DNA of 64,000 nt from an uncultured Veillonellaceae bacterium (GTDB lineage Bacteria; Bacillota; Negativicutes; Selenomonadales; Selenomonadaceae): contig CADCIX010000012.1 of NCBI GenBank assembly GCA_902801565.1, positions 39,156 through 103,155 of the forward strand. The letters are read 5' to 3'. Of the stretch, positions 12,709-19,971 are shown piece by piece (position 1 is the stretch's first letter; each line of letters opens with the position of its first letter). The position numbers and the translations under genes are program-made. The notes beneath the pieces are model-generated. The model did not search any database. It was not told the origin of the DNA and saw nothing but the letters and a program-made list of their open reading frames with translations.

Positions 12709-13668
12709 ATGATGAAATTGATTTCAATAGTGGTTCCTGTCTATAATGAAGAGGACAACATCCGACATTTCTACGAGGCAATCTGCAAAGTGATGCAGGA
12801 ATTGCCTTATGACTGGGAATTGGTGTTCGTGGACGATGGCTCCAGGGACAGGAGCTGGGAAATTTTGCAGGAAATGGAGCAGTCCGACAGCCGCGTCCAG
12901 CCCATCCAGCTTTCGCGCAACATGGGGCATCAACTTGCCCTGACCTGCGGTATGGATTATGCGGAGGGAGATGCCGTCATCACCATGGACGGCGATATGC
13001 AGCACCCTCCGGAATTGCTTCCCGTTCTGATTCATGAGTGGGAGCAGGGATTTGAGATTGTCCAGACCGTGCGAAAGACAACGGAAGGGGTATCCTGGGC
13101 AAAGAATTTTTCGTCCAATGGATTCTATTGGCTGCTCAATCATATTTCGGATACCCATATCATTGAGGGAGGATCGGATTTTCGCCTGATGGATGCCAAG
13201 GTCGTCCGTGCCTTCCGTCATTACCGCGAGCACGTCCGGTTCATCCGGGGCATGATCAGTGAGATGGGATACCGCCAGACGACGATTGAGTTCGTGGCGC
13301 CGCCGCGTTTTGCGGGGGAATCGAAATTCTCGCTGAAGAAGATGTTCCGCCTTGCCGTCGATGGGGTGCTGGCCTATTCTTCCTTTCCCCTTCGTTTCGG
13401 ATTGTATGTGGGCATGCTCTGCGCCTGCATCAGCGTCCTGATTTTCCTGCATGTGCTCTACGTCACCTATATCGGGGGAGATGCAGAACGCGGCTGGCCC
13501 ACGATCATTGGCTGCATCGTCTTTTTTGGAGGCGTGCAGCTGATGACCCTGGGAATCATTGGTGTCTACATTGGGCGGATTTTCGAGGAAGTCAAGCGCA
13601 GGCCCCTGTATCTGGTGGAACGGGAGAAACCGACAGCGCGAAGGCGCATGAGGGAAGAAAATCAGTAA
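12709..13668 (+). CDS. Family 2 glycosyltransferase, bactoprenol glucosyltransferase (GtrB/CsbB) type
   Basis: Likely transfers a sugar from a nucleotide donor to an undecaprenyl-phosphate-type lipid at the inner membrane. The GT-A domain starts ISIVVPVYNEEDNI and carries the metal-binding acidic motif in TMDGDMQHPPE. Two C-terminal transmembrane helices (near residues 230-255 and 265-290) are typical of GtrB/DPMS-like enzymes. ATG at 12709 or 12712 is possible; the ribosome site is weak, and the gene begins 5 bp after gyrB, so coupling is likely. No flippase or polytopic glycosyltransferase partner is adjacent. Confidence 0.82.
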   Translation: MMKLISIVVPVYNEEDNIRHFYEAICKVMQELPYDWELVFVDDGSRDRSWEILQEMEQSDSRVQPIQLSRNMGHQLALTCGMDYAEGDAVITMDGDMQHPPELLPVLIHEWEQGFEIVQTVRKTTEGVSWAKNFSSNGFYWLLNHISDTHIIEGGSDFRLMDAKVVRAFRHYREHVRFIRGMISEMGYRQTTIEFVAPPRFAGESKFSLKKMFRLAVDGVLAYSSFPLRFGLYVGMLCACISVLIFLHVLYVTYIGGDAERGWPTIIGCIVFFGGVQLMTLGIIGVYIGRIFEEVKRRPLYLVEREKPTARRRMREENQ

Positions 13669-13678
13669 AACTTATCAA

Positions 13679-13714
13679 ATGTACAGCGGGAGACTTTTCT
13701 CGCTGTACATTTTT
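13679..13714 (+). terminator. Rho-independent terminator after the gyrB-glycosyltransferase string
   Basis: ATGTACAGCG-GGAGA, a short loop and TCTCGCTGTACAT form a strong hairpin followed by TTTTT. Confidence 0.8.
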
Positions 13715-13728
13715 ATGGAGTGAGAAAT

Positions 13729-14322
13729 ATGGATAATCGTTTACAAAAACAGCTGACATTTGCCCTGGAAATCGACAAGGCAAAGAACATTTTCAGACAG
13801 ACCCATCTTTCCGGCCACGGGCGCAGGGAGAACGATGCCGAGCATTCCTGGCACATGGCGGTCATGGCATATCTGCTGAGGGAACATTCCAATGAGGAAG
13901 TCGACATTGCAAAGGTCATGCTGATGTGCCTCTTGCACGACATTGTGGAAATCGAGGCAGGGGATACCTACGCCTATGATGCGGAAGGGCTCAAAACCCA
14001 GAAAGAACGGGAAAATGCCGCCAAGGAGAAAATCTATTCCCTGTTGCCGGAGGACCAGAAGAAGGAACTCATGAGCATCGTGGATGAATTCGATGCATAC
14101 ACTACAGCAGAGGCGAAATTCGCCCATGCCATGGATAACCTGCAGCCGCTCATGCTCAATCACAGCAACGATGGAGGCGACTGGAGAGAGCATAAGGTGA
14201 CAGCAAAGCAGGTATACGGACGGCAGGAAAAGACGCGGTTGGGCTCAGAGGTTCTGTATCAGGCAACGGATGAGATCCTGCGGGAAAACATCGCGAAGGG
14301 CAGCATCATCTCTGTGCCCTGA
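13729..14322 (+). CDS. HD-domain phosphohydrolase (YfbR/HDDC2-like)
   Basis: 197-residue HD-domain protein similar to 5'-deoxynucleotidases of the YfbR/HDDC2 group. Metal ligands are visible in AEHSWHMAVMAYLL (H...), CLLHDIVEIEAGD (the HD pair) and a downstream DEFDAYTTAEAKFAHAMD. Substrate is inferred from the family only. The ATG at 13729 has GGAG eight bases upstream; the GTG at 13720 is less likely. It lies alone after a terminator. Confidence 0.8.
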   Translation: MDNRLQKQLTFALEIDKAKNIFRQTHLSGHGRRENDAEHSWHMAVMAYLLREHSNEEVDIAKVMLMCLLHDIVEIEAGDTYAYDAEGLKTQKERENAAKEKIYSLLPEDQKKELMSIVDEFDAYTTAEAKFAHAMDNLQPLMLNHSNDGGDWREHKVTAKQVYGRQEKTRLGSEVLYQATDEILRENIAKGSIISVP

Positions 14323-14324
14323 AT

Positions 14325-14405
14325 TCAAAGCTCTGCCACACCAAGGATTTCTTTCAGTGCATTGCGGTAATCCGTGGCATTCCGGCCATCGTATTCGGCT
14401 TGATA
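14325..14405 (-). pseudogene. Possible C-terminal remnant of a lost gene
   Basis: The minus strand encodes about 26 coding-like residues (YQAEYDGRNATDYRNALKEI plus LGVAEL) ending in a TGA immediately next to the HD gene stop. No upstream gene continues it; the DNA beyond becomes AT-rich promoter sequence. It could be a tail left by replacement of a gene by the DUF234 ATPase. I do not recognise the parent family. Confidence 0.3.
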
Positions 14406-14427
14406 TATTTCTCATGTTGTATTATTA

Positions 14428-14451
14428 TTAACTTAATATGATTTAAGTTAA
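14428..14451. promoter_or_regulatory. Palindrome upstream of the DUF234 ATPase
   Basis: TTAACTTAA (14428-14436) and TTAAGTTAA (14443-14451) form a perfect 9-bp inverted repeat with a 6-bp spacer, and a further half-site TTAAGT lies at 14458-14463. It sits just upstream of the ATPase start at 14480, where an autoregulatory operator would be expected. The second DUF234 gene has an analogous but different array. Confidence 0.5.
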
Positions 14452-14479
14452 AATGAATTAAGTACAAGTGGTGATAGCA

Positions 14480-15859
14480 ATGCAGTTTGTGGGCAGGCAG
14501 CGAGAGTTATCTTTAATAAGAGAAAGGATCGACAGCGACAAATCGGAAGCCGTTCTTGTGTATGGCAGGAGGCGTGTCGGAAAAAGCCACTTGATTATGG
14601 AAGCCTTGAAGGACATGAAGTTTCCTGTCATACAATATGTTTGCAGAAAATCTTCCTTTCAAAGAAACATGGAGGGATTGAGCCGGGAAGCCGCGAAAAC
14701 ATTCCAGGAGCCGTTTGTCAGGTTTGAGACCATTGACCAGTTGCTGGAGTATGCCTATGGCAAAGCCTCACAGCAAAAGGTAGTTCTTTTCATCGATGAA
14801 TACCCTTTCCTGCGTGGGGATGACGAGGCCATTGATTCAGAGTTCCAGATTGCCATAGACAAATGGCAGCACAGGGCATGCCTGAAGATCATACTCTGCG
14901 GCTCCTATGTGGAAACCATGCAGAAGCTTGTGGACAGCAGGGCACCGCTTTTCGGGAGATTTACGGAAATGCTGAAGCTGAAGCCATTTGACTACTATGA
15001 TGTTGCCAAGTTCTTCCCAGGCAGGAGCAACGAGGACAAGCTTCTTCTTTATAGTGTTTTCGGTGGCGTTCCATTTTATCTGATGCAGCTGGATGACAGG
15101 CTTTCCCCGGCAGGGAATATCAAAAAACTGCTGATTCCAGAGGGATCTGTTTTGGAAAGCGAAATCAGGCTTCAGCTGACAGCAGAACTCTCCAAGGAAG
15201 AAAATGCCAATTTTGTTCTGGAGAAGATTGCAAGCGGCGTTTGCAAGTATAGCGACATATCCAGGGACTTCTCCGGAAGCAGCGGCAGGCTTAGCCATAC
15301 CCTTGGAAAGCTGGAAGGGATGGGGCTTATTGAGAAAGATTCCCCGATGAATGCCTCCTCCAATAAGCGCCAGCATCGTTACGTAATATGCGATAATCTT
15401 CTGGATTTCTATTACACGTTCCTGTTTCGGGAGACAACGGCGCGAAGTGCCATGTCGCCGGATGACTTTTTCCAGGCCCATGTAGAGGAACCTCTTGAGA
15501 ATGATTACCTGCCGAGAAAATTTGAGCAAGCGGCAAGGGAGTATCTGTTGAGGCAGAATCGGGCTGGTAAAATAAACCCTCCATTTTCTGCAATTGGAAG
15601 ATATGTCTATCATGACAAGGCCAAAAAGCAGAATGGGGAGTTTGATGTCGTCACGAAGGATGCTAAGGGACTGTTCTCCTACGAGTGCAAGTACAAGAAG
15701 GCTCCTTTGGGGATGAAGGTTGTCCATAAGGAAGAATGGAAGGCAAAGGAACTTGGGCTTGACTTCTATGGATTCGGCTTCTTCTCCCGCAGCGGGTTCG
15801 CGGAAGATGTGGATGCCAGTTCTTATCGTTTGATCACTTTGCAGGATATGTATGTCTGA
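14480..15859 (+). CDS. AAA ATPase with C-terminal DUF234 (nuclease-like) domain
   Basis: 459-residue P-loop ATPase. N-terminus FVGRQRELSLI; Walker A YGRRRVGKSHL near residue 33; Walker B VVLFIDEYPFL near residue 107; sensor segment ILCGSYVETM; winged-helix region around 240-290 (KYSDISRDFSGSSGRLSHTL); C-terminal DUF234 with a PD-(D/E)xK-like core (GEFDVVTKDAKGLFSYECKY). The biological role of this family is unknown, and defence or mobile-element functions have been suggested. It is paralogous to the gene at 36486-37877. ATG at 14480 is preferred; two in-frame GTGs lie 9-12 bp upstream. Confidence 0.82.
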   Translation: MQFVGRQRELSLIRERIDSDKSEAVLVYGRRRVGKSHLIMEALKDMKFPVIQYVCRKSSFQRNMEGLSREAAKTFQEPFVRFETIDQLLEYAYGKASQQKVVLFIDEYPFLRGDDEAIDSEFQIAIDKWQHRACLKIILCGSYVETMQKLVDSRAPLFGRFTEMLKLKPFDYYDVAKFFPGRSNEDKLLLYSVFGGVPFYLMQLDDRLSPAGNIKKLLIPEGSVLESEIRLQLTAELSKEENANFVLEKIASGVCKYSDISRDFSGSSGRLSHTLGKLEGMGLIEKDSPMNASSNKRQHRYVICDNLLDFYYTFLFRETTARSAMSPDDFFQAHVEEPLENDYLPRKFEQAAREYLLRQNRAGKINPPFSAIGRYVYHDKAKKQNGEFDVVTKDAKGLFSYECKYKKAPLGMKVVHKEEWKAKELGLDFYGFGFFSRSGFAEDVDASSYRLITLQDMYV

Positions 15860-15902
15860 TAGACATCAATCTTGTGAACCTTTCAATGCTCTTTTCTTGT
15901 TT

Positions 15903-16421
15903 TCATGATGCCCCAGCTTCCATGCTATCGATTCTTGTGTAGATCATGCCGTTTTTCCCACGGTCTGACCGCATGAGCGAAATCTCAGCCACCTTCATGG
16001 TGTCTGTCGGAAGCTTCATCAGCAGTTTTTCCATGCTGCCGGGAAAGTCTGCTCTTCGCACCAGGGTAATATGGGGAGCGAATCTTTTGCGGTCATAGGG
16101 GATGTCGTGTTCGGCAAGGGCTCTCCGCAGTTGGCGGACGCAGGCAGAGAGGGCATCCTTTGGCGCTATCCCTGCCCAAAGGGTATCGTGGAAGTTTCCT
16201 GCCCCGTCAAGCTGAAGGGAAAAGGACTTGAAAGAGACAGAGGATATGGCATCCATGACGATATCGGGATTGCCGTACTCGCCGATAAAAGCGAGGGTCA
16301 GGTGCATGTTTTCGGCAGGAACGAAGTGCCCCCTCACACCGAGGGCCTTCCAATGCTCCTGAAGATGGAGAAGGGATTCCTGCATGGCTCCCTCTATGGG
16401 TATGGCAAGAAAAAGTCTCAT
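15903..16421 (-). CDS. thpR: RNA 2',3'-cyclic phosphodiesterase (ThpR, 2H family)
   Basis: 172-residue 2H phosphoesterase that opens 2',3'-cyclic phosphate ends of RNA; older annotations call it 2'-5' RNA ligase. Both catalytic HxTx motifs are present: HLTLAF near residue 40 and HITLVR near residue 119. It begins MRLFLAIPIEG, as the family does. It stands alone, convergent with the DUF234 ATPase; a repeat-rich region lies upstream. Confidence 0.9.
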   Translation of the reverse strand: MRLFLAIPIEGAMQESLLHLQEHWKALGVRGHFVPAENMHLTLAFIGEYGNPDIVMDAISSVSFKSFSLQLDGAGNFHDTLWAGIAPKDALSACVRQLRRALAEHDIPYDRKRFAPHITLVRRADFPGSMEKLLMKLPTDTMKVAEISLMRSDRGKNGMIYTRIDSMEAGAS

Positions 16422-16524
16422 GGTATTTGCTCCCCTTTTTAGATTTGCAAATATTTTAACATGAAGAAATGGATGAGGGCAAGTATTGCAAGTCCATGTT
16501 CTCCTGCCTCGTTGCGACGCAACG

Positions 16525-16667
16525 CTAGTGTCCCGCCTCGTTCATATCCATAATAATTGCCCGATATGCAGTCATCTGCGTTGTCATCGTCAGTTGGCGT
16601 AGCCACCGCTACGCCGCCCTCATCTCGAACAATTATTTTTATGTTTCTGAACGAGGTGGGACACTAG
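16525..16667. repeat. Palindromic repeat element, copy A
   Basis: A 143-bp element bounded by inverted ends CTAGTGTCCCGCCTCGTTC (16525-16543) and GAACGAGGTGGGACACTAG (16649-16667). Inside lies a second hairpin, GGCGTAGCCACCGCTACGCC (about 16597-16616). It encodes nothing. The same ends and inner hairpin recur in copy C at 21277-21390 in inverted orientation. Confidence 0.8.
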
Positions 16668-16767
16668 TGTAAACCCTCGTTCACATTTATATGAATCGCC
16701 CGATATGCAGCCACCTGCTACGTCTCGAACAATTATTTTTATGTTTCTGAACGAGGTGGGACACTAG
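16664..16767. repeat. Palindromic repeat element, copy B (degenerate left end)
   Basis: It shares the CTAG of copy A's right end, runs through an imperfect left end (CTAGTGTAAACCCTCGTTC) and finishes with the same right end GAACGAGGTGGGACACTAG (16749-16767). The internal GGCGTAGCC hairpin is missing, and the run CTCGAACAATTATTTTTATG is identical to copy A. With copy A and the phosphoesterase leader it fills 16422-16886, in which I see no other gene. Confidence 0.75.
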
Positions 16768-16886
16768 TCCCGCAGGGGAAACGTCAATTGGAAGATTTTG
16801 CCGTCGGCAAAATTTGAACAATGCGTTATAATTTCATTGGGGAGAAGTCCCGCGAGTTTAATGCATGGTGGGAGTGGATGGAGCAG

Positions 16887-18200
16887 ATGAATCGACGTAA
16901 TTTCTTGAAATTTCTTGTCGGTGGCGTTTTCCTGTTGGGGGGCGGCGCTTTTCTCAGCAAGGGAGCGTGGTATCGGCAAGCGGCCAATGGAGTGCGGGAA
17001 CTTGCCGGTGATCTGGATGCACAGTATCTGCGGCAGATCATTGCTGCGGATCCGTCTACAAGCCGGACGCTCATGTGGCAGTCTGCCGCTCCTCTTTCCA
17101 ATCCCCGCATAGAGTATCGCCAGAAGAGGCAGGAGGAAGCAGCAGCCGTTTCTGCCAGCGAAGATTTCTTTACGGACGATGGCGTGACGAACTATCAATA
17201 TGCTGCCAGCCTTGCGGGGCTTTTACCGGATACGGCTTATGAGTACCGCCTGGTTTCCGAAACCTCTGCCAGCGATTGGCATCCTTTGCATACAGCGGGG
17301 GAGGACAGTTTTCAATGCCTCATCTTCCCTGATTCCCAATCCAACGATTACAGTGATTGGGAAAGGGTGGCACAGGAAGCCGCGAAGCGAAATCCGGAGG
17401 CGGCGTTTTTCATCAATATGGGGGACATCGTGGACAATGGGGAGGATCATACCCAATGGCAGGCATGGTTTCATGCGGTGGAAAACATCATGGACAGCAT
17501 TCCCTTCGTTCCTGTCATGGGGAATCATGAGACCTATGACCAAAACTGGAACGTGCGCCTGCCCGAGGCGTATCTGCGCTATTTCGTTGTGCCGGAAAAC
17601 GGGAGCCGTGATTTTGCGCGGTATTATTATTCCTTCGACTATGGCGCGGTGCATTTCATCGTGCTGAACAGCCAATGGGAGGAGACGGAGGACTTCAAGC
17701 CCGGCCTCATGGAGGAGCAGATGGAATGGTTTCGGGAGGATGTCCGCAAGAGCAAGAAGAAATGGAAGATCGTGCTGATTCACAGGGATGTCCTGCAATA
17801 CCGCATCCACAATCGCCCGGAACGGCAGGAAGGAATTTCCGATGTGGGGGAGGTGTTCATGCCCCTTTTTGAGGAACTTGGCATTGACATCGTGTTCACG
17901 GCTCATCTTCATACCTACCGCAACCGCGGGCATATCCGGGACATGAGCCATGACAGCAATGGCCCTCTCTATATCCTTACGGGGGTGGCGGGGAACGTGC
18001 GCTATCCGGGCCTCTGGATCGACCATGCTCTGGATGAAAGAGTGGCGCCCCAGCCGGAGACGGATAACTATCTCACCATGGATGTATCAAAAGAGCGCAT
18101 CCTCATCCAATGCTTCCTGCCGGACGGACAGGAAATCGACCGGGTGGAAGTGGATAAGGCGGATTTAGAGCAAAGTCCTTTTCAAGGTGTAGTGCTATGA
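16887..18200 (+). CDS. Tat-exported calcineurin-like metallophosphoesterase
   Basis: Secreted phosphoesterase of the purple-acid-phosphatase-like group, about 437 residues. The N-terminus MNRRNFLKFLVGGVFLLGGG has a twin-arginine motif and hydrophobic core, so Tat export is likely. An N-terminal Fn3/PAP-like domain (to about residue 120) is followed by metal-binding motifs: FPDSQSNDYSDW, NMGDIVDNGED, PVMGNHETYD, HRDV and FTAHLHTYRN. The substrate is unknown. ATG at 16887 starts the Tat motif; ATG at 16878 is an alternative. A short stretch of it (17920-17954) is repeated at 18790-18824. Confidence 0.85.
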   Translation: MNRRNFLKFLVGGVFLLGGGAFLSKGAWYRQAANGVRELAGDLDAQYLRQIIAADPSTSRTLMWQSAAPLSNPRIEYRQKRQEEAAAVSASEDFFTDDGVTNYQYAASLAGLLPDTAYEYRLVSETSASDWHPLHTAGEDSFQCLIFPDSQSNDYSDWERVAQEAAKRNPEAAFFINMGDIVDNGEDHTQWQAWFHAVENIMDSIPFVPVMGNHETYDQNWNVRLPEAYLRYFVVPENGSRDFARYYYSFDYGAVHFIVLNSQWEETEDFKPGLMEEQMEWFREDVRKSKKKWKIVLIHRDVLQYRIHNRPERQEGISDVGEVFMPLFEELGIDIVFTAHLHTYRNRGHIRDMSHDSNGPLYILTGVAGNVRYPGLWIDHALDERVAPQPETDNYLTMDVSKERILIQCFLPDGQEIDRVEVDKADLEQSPFQGVVL

Positions 18201-18206
18201 TTTGCA

Positions 18207-18235
18207 TTTACATTGTATGTTATTCATGCTATGAT
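18207..18235 (+). promoter_or_regulatory. Promoter of the toxin-antitoxin pair
   Basis: TTTACA (18207-18212), a 17-bp spacer and TATGAT (18230-18235) lie 25 bp upstream of the antitoxin start, which has AGGAGGGTG as ribosome site. Confidence 0.6.
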
Positions 18236-18260
18236 GTAATCATAAGAGGAGGGTGATTTT

Positions 18261-18530
18261 ATGAAAACAGTATCTATTACAACCAGAGTCAATCCTGACC
18301 TCAAGGCACAAGCAGAGTTTTTATGCGAACAGATGGGACTGACGCTCTCAACAGTATACACCATGCTGTTGAAAGCCATCGTCCGTACGGGCTCAATCCC
18401 TTTTGAAATCAAGGCGGATAGTTTTTACAGTGAAGCAAACCAGCAACATTTAAGGGCAGCGATTGCACGATTAGAGGATGGCGAGGGAGAGGAGCATGAC
18501 CTGGTAGATGTTGATAACATGGGACAGTGA
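18261..18530 (+). CDS. RelB/DinJ family antitoxin
   Basis: 89-residue type II antitoxin. The N-terminal ribbon-helix-helix pattern is clear: KTVSITTRVNPDLKAQAEFL then MGLTLSTVYTMLLKAIVRTG. It would bind its own promoter and neutralise the toxin encoded directly downstream, whose start lies 23 bp inside this gene. The C-terminal part (residues 55-89, acidic) is where a toxin-binding region would be expected. Confidence 0.88.
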   Translation: MKTVSITTRVNPDLKAQAEFLCEQMGLTLSTVYTMLLKAIVRTGSIPFEIKADSFYSEANQQHLRAAIARLEDGEGEEHDLVDVDNMGQ

Positions 18531-18771
18531 GGCATGGGCTGACTATGTATGGTGGCAAAGCCAGGACAAGAAAATCGTCAAACGCATTAACGCTCTTATA
18601 AAGGACATCATGAGAAATGGTGTTATGGAAGGTATAGGAAAGCCAGAGCCATTGAAATATGATTTGTCCGGGTGGTACAGCCGCAGGATTGATGAAACAA
18701 ACCGGCTTGTTTACAAAATTGTTGGCGATTCGCTGAAAATTGCACAATGTAAAGAGCATTACGACTGTTGA
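18508..18771 (+). CDS. yoeB: Txe/YoeB family toxin (mRNA interferase)
   Basis: 87-residue ribosome-dependent mRNA endonuclease of the YoeB group. Family hallmarks: ITWDSEAWADYVWWQSQDKK, INALIKDIMRNG, GKPEPLKYDLSGWYSRRI, ETNRLVYKIVGDSL and C-terminal CKEHYD, which carries the catalytic His-Tyr region. The family's usual partner is YefM; here it is a RelB/DinJ-type protein. The overlap with the antitoxin gene indicates translational coupling. Confidence 0.92.
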   Translation: MLITWDSEAWADYVWWQSQDKKIVKRINALIKDIMRNGVMEGIGKPEPLKYDLSGWYSRRIDETNRLVYKIVGDSLKIAQCKEHYDC

Positions 18772-18789
18772 TGAACTGAGAAACCTGCT

Positions 18790-18824
18790 GCAACCACGGG
18801 CATATCAGGGATATGAGCCATGAG
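18790..18824 (+). pseudogene. 35-bp scar matching the phosphoesterase gene
   Basis: This 35-bp stretch matches 17920-17954 of the phosphoesterase (codons for NRGHIRDMSH) with four substitutions. It lies just after the toxin gene, so the TA pair is flanked by the complete gene on one side and a scrap of a diverged copy on the other. No further homology is visible beside it. Confidence 0.5.
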
Positions 18825-18864
18825 ATGCAAATTTTGCTGTTCGCGAGCATAGAATAAGATTATC

Positions 18865-19119
18865 ATGGTTGCAAAGAGAAGAACGCAGGAGGGGACCGTT
18901 TTGCAGAGCAGATATCAGATTCCATTGGTAGCCCTTGGCACAGGTGCTGCTTTTACCGTAATTTTTGGCGTGGCCAATCCTATGGAGGCCTATGCGGAAG
19001 TCAGGACTTATACCGGGGGGGACATGCGCCATTGGAGATATAGGGACGCCGGCCTAGGCGAAGAACCGTGTGAGGTGATGATGTGGAATTTTTTGCCGAT
19101 GGCACCATCCTGTTCCTGA
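18865..19119 (+). CDS. Hypothetical short protein with signal peptide, possibly truncated
   Basis: 84 codons with a basic start, a hydrophobic stretch (IPLVALGTGAAFTVIFGV) and a possible cleavage site at AYA|EVRTYTG. The region after EVRTYTGG does not resemble a folded domain, and the end overlaps the next gene by 37 bp. No strong ribosome site is seen. It may be the N-terminal remnant of an exported protein. I do not recognise a function. Confidence 0.35.
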   Translation: MVAKRRTQEGTVLQSRYQIPLVALGTGAAFTVIFGVANPMEAYAEVRTYTGGDMRHWRYRDAGLGEEPCEVMMWNFLPMAPSCS

Positions 19120-19847
19120 TACTGATGGGCTTTCTGGCTGCCTTTATTGATGCCGTGGCAGGGGGCGGGGGACTGATTACCATTCCTTCCATCATGTGCA
19201 CGGGAATCCCCTTGGTGGAAGTCCTGGGGACGAACAAGATGGCCTCGGTGATGGGGGCCCTTTCCAGTTTCCTGACCTTTATCCGTGCGGGGAAAATGGA
19301 TACGGCTCTTATCCGCAAGCTGTTCCCTGTTTCCTTCCTGGGCTCGGCTGCCGGAGTCATGCTGGTGCGCCAGATGCCCTCTGATTTCTTGCGGCCGCTG
19401 GTCCTGGTCATGTTGATCGCGGTGGCGGTCTATAGCGTCGTAAAGAAGGACTGGGGAACGGAAAATGTCTATCACGGCATGACACGAAAGATGTTTGTCC
19501 TGAGTCTGGCTGTGGCATTCGTTTTTGGATTCTACGATGGCTTTTTCGGTCCGGGGACAGGTTCTTTCCTGCTCTTTGCCTTTCTTCTGGCAGGCTTTGA
19601 TTTTCTAGGTGCCGCCGCCAATGCCCGGGCACTGAATTTTGCCAGCAATATCGCCGCTGCGCTTATCTTCAGCTATTTTGGCGCAGTGAATTTTTCCTAT
19701 GCGATTCCCATGGGGATTGCCATGATCTTCGGAGCCACCTGCGGTGCAAAAATGGCATTAAAGAAAGGGACCGGCTATGTCCGGCCGCTTTTTATCCTTA
19801 TGACTACAGTGCTGATTGGAAAGCAGATCCTTGAACTTTTCAGGTAA
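19083..19847 (+). CDS. TauE/SafE family membrane transporter
   Basis: 254-residue polytopic inner-membrane protein with 7-8 hydrophobic helices, of the sulfite/organosulfonate exporter family. Conserved features include FIDAVAGGGGLITIPSI near residue 22, GTNKMAS near 49 and the second repeat FGFYDGFFGPGTGSFLLFAF near 152. Substrate is unknown. The GTG start at 19083 has GAGGTG five bases upstream. It stands alone. Confidence 0.85.
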   Translation: MEFFADGTILFLILMGFLAAFIDAVAGGGGLITIPSIMCTGIPLVEVLGTNKMASVMGALSSFLTFIRAGKMDTALIRKLFPVSFLGSAAGVMLVRQMPSDFLRPLVLVMLIAVAVYSVVKKDWGTENVYHGMTRKMFVLSLAVAFVFGFYDGFFGPGTGSFLLFAFLLAGFDFLGAAANARALNFASNIAAALIFSYFGAVNFSYAIPMGIAMIFGATCGAKMALKKGTGYVRPLFILMTTVLIGKQILELFR

Positions 19848-19872
19848 ATTTTCATGGAATGAGGGGACGTAC

Positions 19873-19962
19873 ATGGATATGATCTTCCATAAATGCGGCC
19901 ATAAGTTTGGACGCTGGTACAATATGATATGGATGGAGAAAATCATCGGAAAGCATGAGTGA
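19873..19962 (+). CDS. Possible 29-residue small protein
   Basis: A 29-codon frame, beginning MDMIFHKCGHKFGRWYNMIW and ending GKHE, starts six bases after GAGGGG, a convincing ribosome site. It lies 22 bp after the TauE gene and ends 9 bp before the convergent ATP-grasp gene. It is rich in basic and aromatic residues with one cysteine. No family is recognised. Coding status rests on the ribosome site and the clean intergenic position only. Confidence 0.35.
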   Translation: MDMIFHKCGHKFGRWYNMIWMEKIIGKHE

Positions 19963-19971
19963 AAGTAGTGT

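Noticed and set aside
16511..16523. GTTGC-GAC-GCAAC as another site for the Crp/Fnr regulator
   Set aside because: The spacer is three bases instead of four, and no promoter or related gene follows. It borders the palindromic repeats and is probably part of them.
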